Positions 24,497 through 36,964 are shown, counted from the stretch's first letter. The stretch is 64,000 bases of DNA from Hypomyces perniciosus (GCA_008477525.1 SPDT01000005.1:3720001-3784000), one strand, 5' to 3'. The notes: a model not told the origin generated them from the letters alone. Program-made: numbers and translations.

Positions 24497-24958
24497 TAGT
24501 ATTTATATAAAGCAGGTAAAGTCTTAAAGATAAAATTAATAAGAAAAGGATATTATATTATAACCTAACCTTTTTATAGCTGTATAAAAGGTCTAAGGCA
24601 ATATATACTTTAAAAGAATAATAGAATAACTAACCAATTAAAAAGGATTATTTAGATTACTATAAACTATAAATTACTTAAATTATAAAGCGTAAGCTAA
24701 AATAATGTAATATAATTATATTTTTTATATAATCTAAATATATTTACTATATATCTCCTTTATATATAAAACTGGATAAGTTATAATTATTTAATATAGT
24801 TATTTAAATAGTTATTAACTAATTGCATTCACTAAAACCGCCTATTTTATAGAATTGTGACTATGTTATCCTGCTTAGTATTTATCCCTAACCTCTCTGT
24901 CAATATAAACCCATAAACCTCGGTTTATCCCTTGAGAATCAACCCGGATCGTCACACA
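24497..24958 (+). repeat. G1 3' LTR (462 bp)
   Basis: Same length as the 5' LTR. The left half is heavily RIP'd (start tagtatttatat against TGATACCCCCGA), while the right 120 bases are almost clean, next to the GC-normal GMC island. The last bases are gtcacaca at 24951-24958. Confidence 0.85.
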
Positions 24959-25093
24959 ATACCGTTATTACTAGAGAGACCGTGGCAATCAGAGAATGAG
25001 AAATGAGGATTTGGTATAGTAGGTTACTAGGTCTCTTAGGGAAGACTTGGAGCCCAACCTCTGTAGCCGAGGCGCAGATTTCCAGAGTGATAT

Positions 25094-27024
25094 TTAACCC
25101 CGTCGGCCGTCCTCCTGTATCAAATCTGCGGCCCGCTCAGCCAGCGCGTACACCGTGGCGACTGGGTTGGCACTGATCTGGTCAGGGATGACACTGCAGT
25201 CAACGATGCGCAAGTTAGCTACTCCCCTCACTCGCAACCGCTCGTCTACGACGCGCCCCATTGCGCAGGTGCCAAGACTATGGTTAAACACCATGACATT
25301 ACCCCGGACGTATTCGCATGCCTGTGTCACGTCCTCTAGGTCGACCTCAGCCGGAGGCACAACCCGTCGCAATGTCCGACCCGCTAGATGCCGCGAGCGG
25401 AATGCTCGGTCAGCTATGGTGATACCTGCTGCTAGCACATCTACTTCCGCCTGGTGTGATAAGAATGCGAGGTCGATCTCTGGCGCCTCCGTCCGCAGGT
25501 CCACTCCTTCTGCCATCGGCGCCTTGATGTGTGTGCTGCCCCGAGACATAACATACATCGGGCTGACCAGCAACGTGTAGCAGTCATTAGTCCCGGGTGG
25601 TGGACCAGTTATCAGCTGGCTCTGATTGGCACCGCCGGCAGCAATATCAAAGTGGCACGGCATGCCTACCACCTCGATAGCTGATGCCTCTGGATCTTGC
25701 AACAGACGTATCATCCGCTCGCTCTGTTCGCGACGATAGGCACTGGATAACTGTGGCTGAGATGCAGTAATTGTGGCCAGAGTGGCCTGCATGCGCTCCT
25801 CTGGGACCTGCGACGCATACGGTAGAAAGCCAATAAGGCCTGTGGCGCCCGCAAGCAGCCCGTCCTGGGTCTCTACGAGCCGGTTCAAAATGCTCCCGAA
25901 AGACGTCAGGATCCGTGAGAACCGAGTCCAACGTGACGTGTTCGGGCGATTTGGTCAACTCATACGTCACAGCACTCATTGGATGGTCTTGAAGATTCTC
26001 ACCAACCTCTGGGAGGTCAATCAAACAATGCACCCCGGCCGCTCGCAAGATCTCGGGGTTACCGATCCCCGATAACTCTAGCAGCCGTGGGCTTTGGATT
26101 GAGCCGGCCGAGATGATAACTTCGCACTTGGCGGTTACCTCATGCTCATTGCTCCCATACAAGAACCTAACACCAACCGCGCGATTGACCGCCATGTCCA
26201 GCGTGATCTGACAGGCGGTGGACTCAGTCAAGATGTGAAGATTAGGGCGATCAAGACATGGTCCCAGGTAACCAGTGGCGGCGTAGCTGCGCGAGACCTG
26301 CTTGTTGCGACGATCCACGGTTGAGAGGTACTGGGCAAAGCCGAGATGGTGGCCTTGGTATGGATCTTTGTTTTGGCTAGGCACTGCCACGTCGCCCATG
26401 GCCATGACCATAGCTGGATCAATGACAGAAGGCGACGGCGGCCATGACGTGAGGATTGGTCCAGACTGGCCGTGGAACCCCGGATCCAAGGCAAAATATT
26501 CTGGCCGTGTGTCAGAGGATGCATCGGGAAGCAAGGCCTCGCTTTTCCGGTAATAGGGTTGCAGAACGTCCCACGACCACCCAGGGGCCTGGCTAGCCCA
26601 GGAGTCGATATCCTCGACAGACGGTCGAACGTATGCCATGAAGTTAAGGCCACTGGAGCCACCCAGCATTTTGCCTCGTGCCACATGGATGACCCTATTC
26701 GCACTATGCCTCTATCGTAGAAGGTAGCGTCAGCACTTAGCCCTGGAGAGGACAGCGGGGAGAGGGTTCAAATACCTGGGGTATTGTCTTAAAAGTCCAA
26801 TCATACTCGGGATTGTGCAACATCTGTTGGTTGCCGCCCATGCTGTCAACAATCTCGTCCCCCAGGCGCAGCTTGCCAGCCTCCAAGATACCAACGGTAA
26901 TGTCAGGATTCTCGGTTAGGCGTGCGGCGAGCACCAGTCCGGCCGTGCCACCACCGACCACAATGTAATCGAACGGGATTTGTAGAAAGTCATTGAGCGA
27001 AACTAGGGCGGAATGAGTTGACAT
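25094..27024 (-). CDS. GMC-family FAD oxidoreductase; one intron, one apparent frameshift
   Basis: FAD-dependent alcohol/aldehyde oxidoreductase of the glucose-methanol-choline family. Exon 1 (27024-26776, 83 codons) holds the FAD-binding GGGTAG at residues 24-29 and the ADP-ribose Glu in GILEAG. A 64-bp intron (26775-26712, GTATTT...GATAG, branch CTGAC or CTAAG) joins in frame to RHSANRVIHVARG. Exon 2 carries GMC signature 1 (GKMLGGSSGLNFMAYVRP) and signature 2 (GSIQSPRLLELSGIG). The C-terminal catalytic part has NHSLGTCAMG and ANPVATVYALAERAADLI, so Asn replaces the second active-site His. The frame shifts by one base at the A4 run 25887-25890; removing one base yields 621 residues, normal length. 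No signal peptide is evident, so intracellular. Substrate unknown. Frameshift may be real (pseudogene) or a base-call error. Confidence 0.85.
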
Positions 27025-27093
27025 TGTGGTTTGAAGATTGAAGTTTAGAAGTTGGGCAAAAGATAAATCGTTAAAGATAGTGAATTTGAAGTA

Positions 27094-27112
27094 CTATTTA
27101 TGATCTTATAAA
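27094..27112 (-). promoter_or_regulatory. Possible TATA elements of the GMC gene
   Basis: On the minus strand TTTATAAG (27112-27105) and TAAATAG (27100-27094) lie about 70-90 bases before ATG 27024. The base composition is close to AT-rich flanking DNA, so chance is possible. Confidence 0.25.
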
Positions 27113-27400
27113 ATTGGTTTTGTTACAAAAGTAAAGCGACTGTCGGTGTAATATGGGTTCGGCCCGACCGGGAAATATATTCTACCTCCTGAATTGTTAT
27201 CTAGCCGTACTTAGAGATAGACTCAGAGGTCTAGCAGAGTCTGGTGGCTTTTCAGCCTCCCGGAATTCCCCGGTGTGACGCGTTCTTTGCCTATGGCTTT
27301 GCCGCTGCATATATATAGCTAATTGTTATACACTTACGGTGGTACCTTAGCTAAGGTCGGCAATTCATGCAAAAACTACAAAAATAGCAAGACGCTATAT
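27113..27400. other. Upstream flank of the GMC gene, island edge
   Basis: Mixed composition with GC-normal patches (27140-27300) and a 12-bp palindrome ccttagctaagg at 27345-27356. No coding potential seen. Beyond about 27400 the sequence becomes RIP'd. Confidence 0.4.
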
Positions 27401-29054
27401 TATATAATTACTACAGCCAGTGTCAATAGTATAGATAAATTATATATAATAAGATTTTTTTGAATATAAAAAAAAGGCTTAAGGTTTAAGTTAAATCCTA
27501 ATATTTTGATTTAAGATTTTTTTTATTATATAATTAAATTAATAGCTATGTATTAGGCTTTAAAATTAATAGCTAGTAATATTAAAAGTTATATCCCTTT
27601 ATATAATAGTTATAGAGACTATTAAAGTAAAGAACATAATATATTTAAAGAGGCTTTAAAGTTAAATAATATATTGCTTTCTATTTAATATATTTATAAG
27701 TATTTAATATATAATATAATATATTAAATAATAGACTAGGATTTATTGTTATTTCCTAAGAAATAGCTACTTTAAATATTTCATATTAATAATTTAGAAT
27801 TTATATCTTTTTATAAATCAATTAAAAAAAGGATTAATATAGTTAAATAGTTAATTTTGTTATTATAGTATTTTATTGAATTACCTTTTTCCTTTTTAAT
27901 TAACTATTTATAGTATTATTATATTAATTTTATTATTAGTTTTTATAAAGGCAAAATTATATTAATTTTATTTACTTTTAACTATATATATAAAGAGTGT
28001 ACTTTTTCAAGGCTAATTAAATAAACTATTATTAATAATATTTTACTCTTAATAATATTCAATTATAATAGCTGTTTTTATATAAAATATTTAATTATAA
28101 ATTAATATGTTATTCTAATATATAAGGTATATATTTTATTAAAGAGAAATATAATTTATAAAGCTACTAGTTAACTATTATTATAAAAAGAGTTTAAATA
28201 ATAAAATAAATATATTATATTACTATAATAATAGAACGTAAATATAATTATGCTATTATAGTATTCAAGAATTTTATAATTAAAATTGAAAGTTATACTT
28301 TTATTAATATATAATATAATAGTATATAGTTTATTATAATATATCTTTGGAATATAAGTATTATTTTTTAACTTTTATATTATTTAATTTTTCTTTTTTT
28401 CCTTTTTCCTTTTTTATTTTATATCTTTATTTCTTTTATTTTTTAGCTTTATATAATATTATTGAATTAAATTAAGCTTGAATATTTTAAGGTTTTTTAA
28501 TACTATTATTAAATTTAAGAGAATTATTTAAACTCCTTTTTCTATTTACTTTATTATATTTATTAGTTTAATACCAAAAATTAATACTCTATAAAAGATA
28601 GTGAGAGTATTTAAAGGAAAAAAAGCTATAAAGTAATTAAAAAGGGTAAAGAAAGAGTAATAAATAATTATATTAATCCTTAATTTCCTTTTCAATAAAA
28701 GTACAGGAGTTTTCTTATATATACTATTCTAGTTATATAATCTAATCTCTTTTATAATATTACTATCTCTTTTATAATATTATTACCTTTTTTATAGTTT
28801 TATTGCCTTTTTAATTTATAATAAACTATCCATTTTTCTAAATCCTATTCTAGTATTTCCATAGTAAAATACTTATACTTAACTAACTATCCTTTAATTT
28901 AATTCTATATTTTTATTAGCCTTCAGTTTACTTTATATAATATTTAAAATAGTTATTAAAATATAGAATTATAAGTAATAATAAGCTATATTATTTAATT
29001 CTTAAAGGTATTTATATTATAAATATTTATTAAAATAAATACAAGTAAATAATA
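27401..29054. other. Unclassified RIP-degraded DNA
   Basis: Very AT-rich and TpA-dominated, with pyrimidine-rich patches (28385-28440) and a short duplicated motif tcttttataatattac near 28747-28790. I see no gene, LTR or transposon motif. Confidence 0.5.
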
Positions 29055-30534
29055 AAAGTAATACTATTAAACTAAATAAAAATTACTATTAAAAGAGATA
29101 ATTTATACATAGCTGCGAAATTCTCCTAGTAATTTCCCTTAATATATAACTTACTCCTTTATATAATATTTAATTATAACTTAAAATATAATATTTATAA
29201 CTAGCTATTCTAATTCTATTACATTATTTTAAATAATCAATCTTTAATATATATTCTATCTATTTATATATATTCCTTTAGCCAACTATTCTTTAGTTAT
29301 ATAGCTAATATAATCTCTTTAATCTCCTTAATCTAGGATAATACTACTATTATAGTAGAGATATAGCTTTATTAACTAGAAGTTTTTATAACCTATAACC
29401 TATGATAAATTTTAGAATATTAACTAGATATTCTAGGCCTTTATAATATTAGCTATAAGCTTTTAATCTTTAACTATAAAAGGATTTATTATATATAAAG
29501 GTTAAGCTGATATATATAGGTAGTTAGCTTTAAGGCTAACCTTTTAACTATATTTATAACTATTATAATAATGTTTATATAGTAACTTTACTGCTATAGC
29601 TACTATTATTACTGCTATTATTACTATTATTGTTACTGCTATTATTACTACTATTAGTACTATTATTATTACTATTATTATTACTATTATTATTACTATT
29701 ATTATTACTATTATTATTACTATTATTATTACTATTATTATTACTATTATTATTACTATTTACAATTTCTGTATATATATATACTATTTATTTTAATAGT
29801 AATTTTTATTTATTTGAATAGTATTATTTAATACTAAATAAATTATATTTTATATAAAATAACAATTACTACTAAAACAAATCGTTTATATATATATAGA
29901 AATTATGTTAACTTTTAATTCCTTAATCCTTTATAAACAATAACTTAAGCAGTAATAATAGCAGCTATAATAAAGGTAACTATAAAGGTAAAGATATAGC
30001 AGCAGTAGTAAAGCTGCTATATAAGAATTATAATAACAATTATAGGTATAGCTAGAAATTTAGCCTTAAAGTTAACTACTTATATATTAGTTTAACATTA
30101 ATATATAATAAATCCCTTTATAGTTAAAAATTAAGGGTTTACAGTTAATATTATAGAGGCTTAAAATATCTAGTTAATGTTTTAAAGGCTATAATAGATT
30201 ATAGGTTATTAAAACTTTTAGTTAATAAAGCTATATCTTTACTATAATAATAGTAATAATAGTAGTAATAGTAGTAGTATTATTTTAAATTAAGGAGATT
30301 AAAGAGATTATATTAACTATATGGCTAAAAGAATAGTTAGTTTAAGGGAATATAGATAAATAAATGGAATATATATTAAAGATCTATTATTTAAAGTAAT
30401 TTAATAGTATTAACATTAAATATTATATAAAAGAGTAAATTATATATTAAAGGAAATCACTAAAAGAACTTTATAGTTATATATAAACTATTTGTTTTAA
30501 TAGTAATTGTTATTTATTTTAATAGTATTACTTT
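29055..30534. mobile_element. Long inverted-repeat element (about 1.48 kb)
   Basis: The left arm (29055 to about 29610) and right arm (about 29975 to 30534) are inverted copies of roughly 550 bp, starting aaagtaatactattaaa on each strand. Paired landmarks include the TATA-rich stretch 29150-29170/30420-30440 and ctttaaggctaa near 29530/30065. The loop of about 350 bp contains a 12-bp microsatellite. No transposase is visible. It fits a foldback element or a non-autonomous TIR transposon; target duplication is unclear. One related arm occurs at 46225-46500. Confidence 0.6.
29655..29761 (+). repeat. Microsatellite, 12-bp unit actattattatt, about 8-9 copies
   Basis: Nearly perfect tandem units in the loop of the inverted-repeat element, preceded by degenerate tattac-type units from about 29600. 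The poly-leucine reading (29630-29821) is an artefact of the repeat. Confidence 0.9.
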
Positions 30535-33500
30535 TATAATTACTTATAAGAAATTAACTTTATATTAACTTTATTAGTTAAAGGCTAATAATAAAGTTTA
30601 TTATAAAGTTATAATAAGTCTATTAAAGAATTAATAATAGTTGAAAGAGATTTTGTTTTCAGGTTTTTTAAATACACTTTTATATATATTATAGGTTTCT
30701 ATAAAATATTTTATAGTTTAAAAAAGGTTAAGTTAATATTATTTATATAATATAATAGTAAAAGTATTATTATATTTAAAGTAGTTAGTAGTTAATATAT
30801 TATATTTACTTTTATAAGATAAGTATATAGGGTAGTTTTTATTTAGTTAATTTTAGTTAGGATTGAAATTTAATGTTAAATAGTTAAGTTGGACTTAATA
30901 TTAATTATATACTTTATAATTTAAACTTTAAAATTATACTTAAAGGGTCAACTTTATTCTTTTTACTTTATAGTAGTATAAACCTTCTTATTTATAAAGT
31001 TTTCCTATATAAATTAGTTTTATTATTATTGAAATTTAGGATTACTATTAAATATTTTTATTAAAAAAGTAAAACCTTTACTATCTTTTAGTTACTCAAT
31101 TATTAGTAAAGGGCTTTTTAAAAGTAACTGTAAATAATATATTTAGTTTTATTTATTACTTTCTCTTTTAAGTTTATTTTATTTTTAGTAATTAAATATA
31201 TTAAGTATTAATACTTTAATATTTAATTAAGACTATATAGTAATATTAAATTAAAAAAAGGAACTTAGTTTAGTTAAATTATTTTTGAAAAGTATATAGT
31301 ACTTTATAAAATACTATAGGCTTTTATAGTTTAAAACTATAATAAAGTAACTATAGCTATAAAGCTTTACTATTATTCTTTTAACTAGTAAATCACTACT
31401 AATATTTCTTTATTATAATTAAAGTAATTATATAATATTTCTTTTATTAATCCTGTTAAAATAATACTTTTTTTAAAAGTATAGTTAAAATAGTTTAGCT
31501 TTATATAAATTAACTTTTTAAGATTTTATTATTAAAGTATTAAAGCTTTATAGTAACAGTATTTAAGCTTTTAAATTATTATTTCTTTCTTATTTCTTTA
31601 TTAAAAAACCCTTTTTTAAATAAATTAAGTAAAAGGGAGTATAATATAAAGGAAGTTAAAAAATAAACATATAGTAATTATTAATAAAATTTAAAAAGCT
31701 TTATATATTTATTACTATTATAAAAGCTATTTATTTGCAAATAGTCTATTAATTTTAAGGGTTATTGGCAATACCTTTCTTTACCAATATAATAAACTTA
31801 AAGTATTTAATATTTTTTATATAAAAGTATATTTCGTTAAATTAAAGTATAGGCTAATATTGATTTAAGTATAGAGAATATATTAAACATTATTTATAGT
31901 TTTTGAATGAGCTATTAAAATATATTTAAATATTGTTAATATATATTATATTAAAGTTATTTAACAGAAAGTATAGTATATAATTAATGAATAGTTAAAA
32001 TAAAATAAAGGCGCTAGTTAAACTATAAGTAAAAGCTTTCTATTTAAATAGCTGATAATAAATATAAAAACCTATTCTATATTTATCCCTTTTAGTAATT
32101 AAACTTTATTAAATACAGTTATTAAATTTAATTTTATAAACTATTTCAATTAAATAAAGTAATTTAAGGTTTTAAAGAAAAAGGTAAAGGGTATTAATAT
32201 AGTAGTAGTTAAACTATTTATATAAGTAAAACCTTTATTAAGTAATTTAAAAAACAGTTTTATATAATCTTGATAGCTTTTCCTTTAATATATTATATAT
32301 AGGACGTTATACAAACTTTAGTTTATTACTCTTTTTATTATATTTAAAAAGGAGTTTATAATTCAGATTTAATTCTTATAGTATTAATTTAAATGCTTTT
32401 TAAATAGAAAATAATAAATACAATATATTATAAAGCTTTGAAGGAAATATATTTTATAAATATATTAACTTTTTTAGTAAAAAGGCTTTATAACATCTTT
32501 TGATATAATATCATAAAAGTATAATATATTTAAATTACTAGATTTTTTAAATATAAAAGTATTTAGTTTCAAAAGTAAATGTAAATATAAATTAAACTAT
32601 TTATAATATTTATATTCCTTCAAGTTTTAATTTACTTAAAAATTACAGTTAAATATTTACGTTTTAATAATCAATATATTATTTAACTATATTATAAATA
32701 ATTTTATTTATTTCTCTTTAAATTTTTTTAAGAAATAGATTATAGTTAAGACTTTTAATTATATAAATTTATAGCCTTTTAGTATAACTATAAAGTTTTA
32801 AATAAACTATAGCAATTAAAGTAATTATTATTTCTTTTTAAAAAAAAGGTTACTTAAAAATTAGTTTTTAATTATAATTTAAAGGAGGTATAATTATTTA
32901 ATAAAGGATTTATTTATTATAGTATAATAGTTATAATTAAAGTTAAATAATATAAAGATATTTTTATTCTTTATTCTTTTTTATATAATTTCCAATTTAC
33001 TATTTATATATTAATTATACTTTTCCTAGCTATTAACTTTCTCTTTAATTAACTTTAATATTTTAGCTTTATATTAAAGCTACTCTTTTACTAAATTATT
33101 AATAGAGTTTTCCTTTATATTAAACTTTTTAATCTTAAGTTTAAAGTAGCTATCAAATAGTATTTTAACTTTATATACTTTACTAAAGTAAAGTTCAATT
33201 TCCCTTTTTAATATTTAAAGGTAATTTTAAATAAACTAATTATAAAAGTTATATTTAAAGTATAATAAAGTTTCTGTATTTAAGGTTAAACTTTATATTT
33301 ACTAGCTTTTTATATAATTTACACTATTTATAAAAATATTACCTTTATAATTATAAAGGGGAAAGTTACTACCTTTTTTTTTCCCTTTAACTTTAATATT
33401 TTTAATTGCTTTATTCCCTTTAAAGGAAGTGGCCTTTAAGGGTATAGTGGATTTATTACAGTTTAAATATTTTATTTTACTATTAATATTTTAAACTCAA

Positions 33501-33954
33501 TTTAGCTAGCTACTATAGTTAAGCGGGAGGTTAGCAATAACTAAGTTATATTATGGTTTAAAGGAAAAGGCTTTTTTTAAGAAAGTAATCTTTTTTTAAT
33601 TTATATACTTTTCTTTACTAGTTTTTAAAAGCTTTTATTTAAATTTATATAAAAAGGCAGAGAACATAATACTTTCCTGTTATTAAAGTACTTGTAGCTT
33701 TTTACTAGCTTTTATTTAAAGACTTTGATGTTTATAGCTTTAATTAAAATATACTAAGAAATCTTAGAATTTATACTATTTTCCTTTTTTATTTAAAGTA
33801 TAGAAAAGAACTATTATCTATTACGGGCTAATATTAAAGTAAAAGTAAATAAAATACTATAAACTTTAGGTATTATTTAAAGTTAAACCTTAAAAGCAAC
33901 TTTCTTATATATTTATTATATTTAAGCTATATACTTTTTGCATTTTCCTAATAA
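30535..33954. other. Unclassified RIP-degraded DNA, possibly a reversed retroelement
   Basis: AT-rich throughout with no intact frame. On the minus strand some stretches read more like protein than on the plus strand, for example KATSFKGNKAIKNIKVKGKK near 33450-33390, which has a basic, Gag-like composition. I found no reverse transcriptase or integrase motif, so the class stays open. Confidence 0.35.
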
Positions 33955-33959
33955 TTTAA

Positions 33960-34539
33960 TGTTGAAATAACAAGGTTATACTGAACCTTATTTAAGTGCA
34001 GCTTCTAGGAAGGTGCACCCAACGCAGCAATAAGGAAACGACTGAGAGTCTAGTTGGGTTAACAATGGATAAACAATTGAATTGTAACTGAACTAATAGC
34101 TAGAAAGCTATAGAATATCTAGTGATGTGCGGCTGGTGTAGAAGTGATTGTATGAACAATAGCTTTGTCTTCTACAATAGTCCTCCGACCTAACAATAGG
34201 TGTGCGGTGGCAGAATTGGGTTCGTGGCCGCATTCCTATTTTCCGCAAAATTCATTTATATGTAAAATCGGTCAAATCGACTCACGGCCATACAAACAGG
34301 AAACCATTTTAGTCAGATTTTTCACAATAGCCATTATGGCCATTATATTGAGTCTAGGGTAGGCAGGGTAGCTGGTCCTAGCTCAATTGTTATCGTTGAA
34401 GATAACAGAAATTTCCTGACTTACACCGAAGTTCCTCCGGAACTCGGTCCTAGCGTCGGGCCTAATTCCGGGTCTAGCCAGAATAGGAAGGTTACCTAAT
34501 TATACAGAAATCCTTGCTTTTTAGCCCTCCTTTTTAACA
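33960..34539 (+). repeat. Solo LTR S, copy 1 (580 bp), TSD tttaa
   Basis: Begins TGTTGAAATAAC and ends TTTTTAACA (TG...CA). A perfect 5-bp duplication tttaa lies at 33955-33959 and 34540-34544. Almost identical to copy 2 (36368-36947), also exactly 580 bp; differences are mostly C/T and G/A, concentrated in the first 80 bases. Composition is normal, so it inserted into already RIP'd DNA and escaped most RIP. Open stretches within it (65 codons at 34165) are LTR sequence. Confidence 0.9.
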
Positions 34540-34544
34540 TTTAA

Positions 34545-36362
34545 AAAGGTTTTAAAAATAGTTTTATTCTTTATAGAGTTTATAGCTTTATAGTAACCTT
34601 TATTTTAAGGAGTAATCGCACTTTAGTAATTATATTACTTTCTTTTAAGCTATCTTTTTATAAATTATAGAGTATTTATATAATTAACTTAACTTTTATA
34701 TATATTAACTTTAATACTTTAATTATTTAATTATTAATATCCTTTATAGTAATAAAGCAGTTATTATAATTATTAAGTCCAATAATTTTAAGATTAATAA
34801 AGGACTAGCTAAGTTATTAACCTTTAAATATAAAATATATATAGCTTAAAATAGATAAATAATAATACAGTACTATATATTATTTATTTAAAGCTATAGA
34901 GTATAAAAGAAAAAACTAGCTAGCTATATACATTTATAAATATACTATGTTGTTATATAGTTACTATAAATTAATAGTATATAAGTATATAGTTTTAAGG
35001 CTTAGTTACTAAATAGGTTTTAAGTTTATAGTTTTAGGCATTATATAATTAAGGTTCTTTTTAATTAAGTTGCAATTTATAATATAAAGTATATATATGA
35101 AGAATATATATAATAATATAGTTAAAAGATAAGTATAAAGAATTTCCTATTAAAGATTAAATATTAATATTAATTAAATACTTTAAATTATAATATATTA
35201 TTAAAAGGGTAATAAAAGAAGATATTAACTTGTATTAAATTATTAAAAAAAATATAAACAAATTAATATATATATAAACTTAAACTTGTCTTTTATAATA
35301 ATATAAAACATTTTTTATATTATATATTTAAAGCTATTTTAAAAAATCAAAATAATAAATTATAGAAATTAATAAATAAGTAATTTATACTAAAATTAAT
35401 ATTTAAAATTAAATGGATTTTTAACTATAAAGAAAAAAGGAAGTAATAATTATATTATATGAAATATAAAGATTATTTAAACTATTATAATTTATAAGTA
35501 AAAGTATTTAACTTTATAAATTAAACTATAATTAATGAATTTAAAATGTCCTTTAAAATAATATAATACTAAATTTTAAATAATTAAATGAAACGTAAAG
35601 TATAAAGTATTATGAAAACTTATTTATTTTCCTTTACTACTTTTACTTTATCTTTTAATATATATATTAAAAAAAACCTTAATACTTATATATTATAGCC
35701 TAAATATATTTCCTTTATATATAGTTAATACTATAATAATAATTACTATAAATGTAATTATTATGCTATTCTTTTACCTATTAATATAATAATATAATAG
35801 TTTATTATATAATAATTATATATAGCTAGTAGCCTTAAGTTTAAACTATATTTCTTATATATAATTTATAGACCTTGGCTATTAATAAGCCTATTATATA
35901 GCAGTATTTAGGTAGGTACTATAGTATATACTTAAAAGATAAAACAACTATATAGACTTTAAGGATAAAATATTATTTATATTATCGAGTTATTACTTTA
36001 AATAATTTATAATTTAATAAATTAAAATAAAATCAAAACTAATTAATAGCTATATAACTATAAAAATAATAATATATATATTAATAAATACAGTAATAAT
36101 ATCTATAATAATAATAATAATAATAATAATAAAATACTATTTATTTATATAATAAATAAAGCCTATTAATAAAAATCTTTTTAACTTTATAGTATATAAA
36201 GGTTAAAAATAAAGGGCTATATATTAGTTTTATAATACTTTATAAATAGCTATAAATATCAAGGTATTAGGTTTTTCAATATTTTATAAATAAGTAAAGA
36301 TAAAGGGTATATTAAGTCGTTTACTTTATATAAATAAAGTAAAAATAGCTTTAAGTAAAAGA
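34545..36362. other. RIP-degraded DNA between two solo LTRs
   Basis: About 1.8 kb of AT-rich sequence with a TAA microsatellite at 36106-36130. It is not the interior of one LTR element, because each flanking LTR has its own distinct target duplication. No gene seen. Confidence 0.6.
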
Positions 36363-36367
36363 GTATA

Positions 36368-36947
36368 TGTTGAAGTCACAAGGTTATACTGAGCCTCATT
36401 TATGTATGGCTTCTAGGAAGCTGCATACAACGCAGCAATGAGGAAACGACTGAGAGTCTAGTTGGGTTAACAATGGATAAACAATTGAATTGTAACTGAA
36501 CTAATAGCTAGAAAGCTATAGAATATCTAGTGATGTGCGGCTGGTGTAGAAGTGATTGTATGAACAATAGCTTTGTCTTCTACAATAGTCCTCCGACCTA
36601 ATAATAGGTGTGCGGTGGCAGAATTGGCTTTGTGGCCGCATTCCTATTTTCCGCAAAATTCATTTGTATGTAAAATCGGTCAAATCGACTCACGGCCATA
36701 CAAACGGGAAACCATTTTGGTCAGATTTTTCACAATGGCCATTATGCCCATTGTATTGAGTCTAGGGTAGGCGGGGTAGCCGATCCTAGCTTAATTGTTA
36801 TCGTTGAGGATAACAGAAATTTCCTGACTTACACCGAAGTTCCTCCGGAACTCGGTCCTAGCGTCGGGCCTAATTCCGGGTCTAGCCAGAATAGGAAGGT
36901 TACCCAATTACACAGAAATCCTTGCTTTTTAGCCCTCCTTTTTAACA
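36368..36947 (+). repeat. Solo LTR S, copy 2 (580 bp), TSD gtata
   Basis: Begins TGTTGAAGTCACAAGG and ends TTTTTAACA. A perfect 5-bp duplication gtata lies at 36363-36367 and 36948-36952. It preserves more CpA/TpG than copy 1 near its start, so it looks the less mutated of the two. No internal region of this family is present in the window. Confidence 0.9.
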
Positions 36948-36964
36948 GTATATAAACCAGTAAA

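Larger units (their letters stand above)
17177..24958 (+). mobile_element. G1: full-length Ty3/gypsy chromovirus (7782 bp), RIP-dead
   Basis: Bounded by 462-bp LTRs (17177-17638 and 24497-24958). A polypurine tract aaagggagg precedes the 3' LTR, and a 6-bp flanking duplication atgccg/ataccg differs by one RIP-type change. Internal order: gag with a zinc knuckle at 18750-18794, reverse transcriptase with YLNNILIF at 21537-21560 (family YLDDILIF), integrase, a GPF-like module at 23531-23560, and a chromodomain at 23706-23830. Pol order with integrase after RT assigns it to Ty3/gypsy, and the chromodomain to chromoviruses. The inserted LTR (17.02-17.18 kb) is little mutated while the element body is heavily RIP'd. 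Confidence 0.88.

Noticed and set aside
25155..26720. Several plus-strand and alternative minus-strand open stretches over the GMC gene
   Set aside because: They are shadows of the GMC coding sequence, which carries both family signatures and a consistent intron.
29630..29821. 63-codon poly-leucine frame
   Set aside because: Translation of the 12-bp microsatellite.
36106..36131. Possible CRISPR-like or satellite array
   Set aside because: Only a short TAA microsatellite; no spaced repeats, and CRISPR is not expected in a fungal nucleus.
34165..36770. Conserved 65-codon frame in both solo LTRs
   Set aside because: Conservation simply reflects near identity of the LTR copies; no start context or protein motif supports a gene.
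33960..36947. One small LTR retrotransposon (LTR, 1.8-kb interior, LTR)
   Set aside because: Each LTR carries its own perfect 5-bp duplication (tttaa; gtata), so they are independent solo LTRs.
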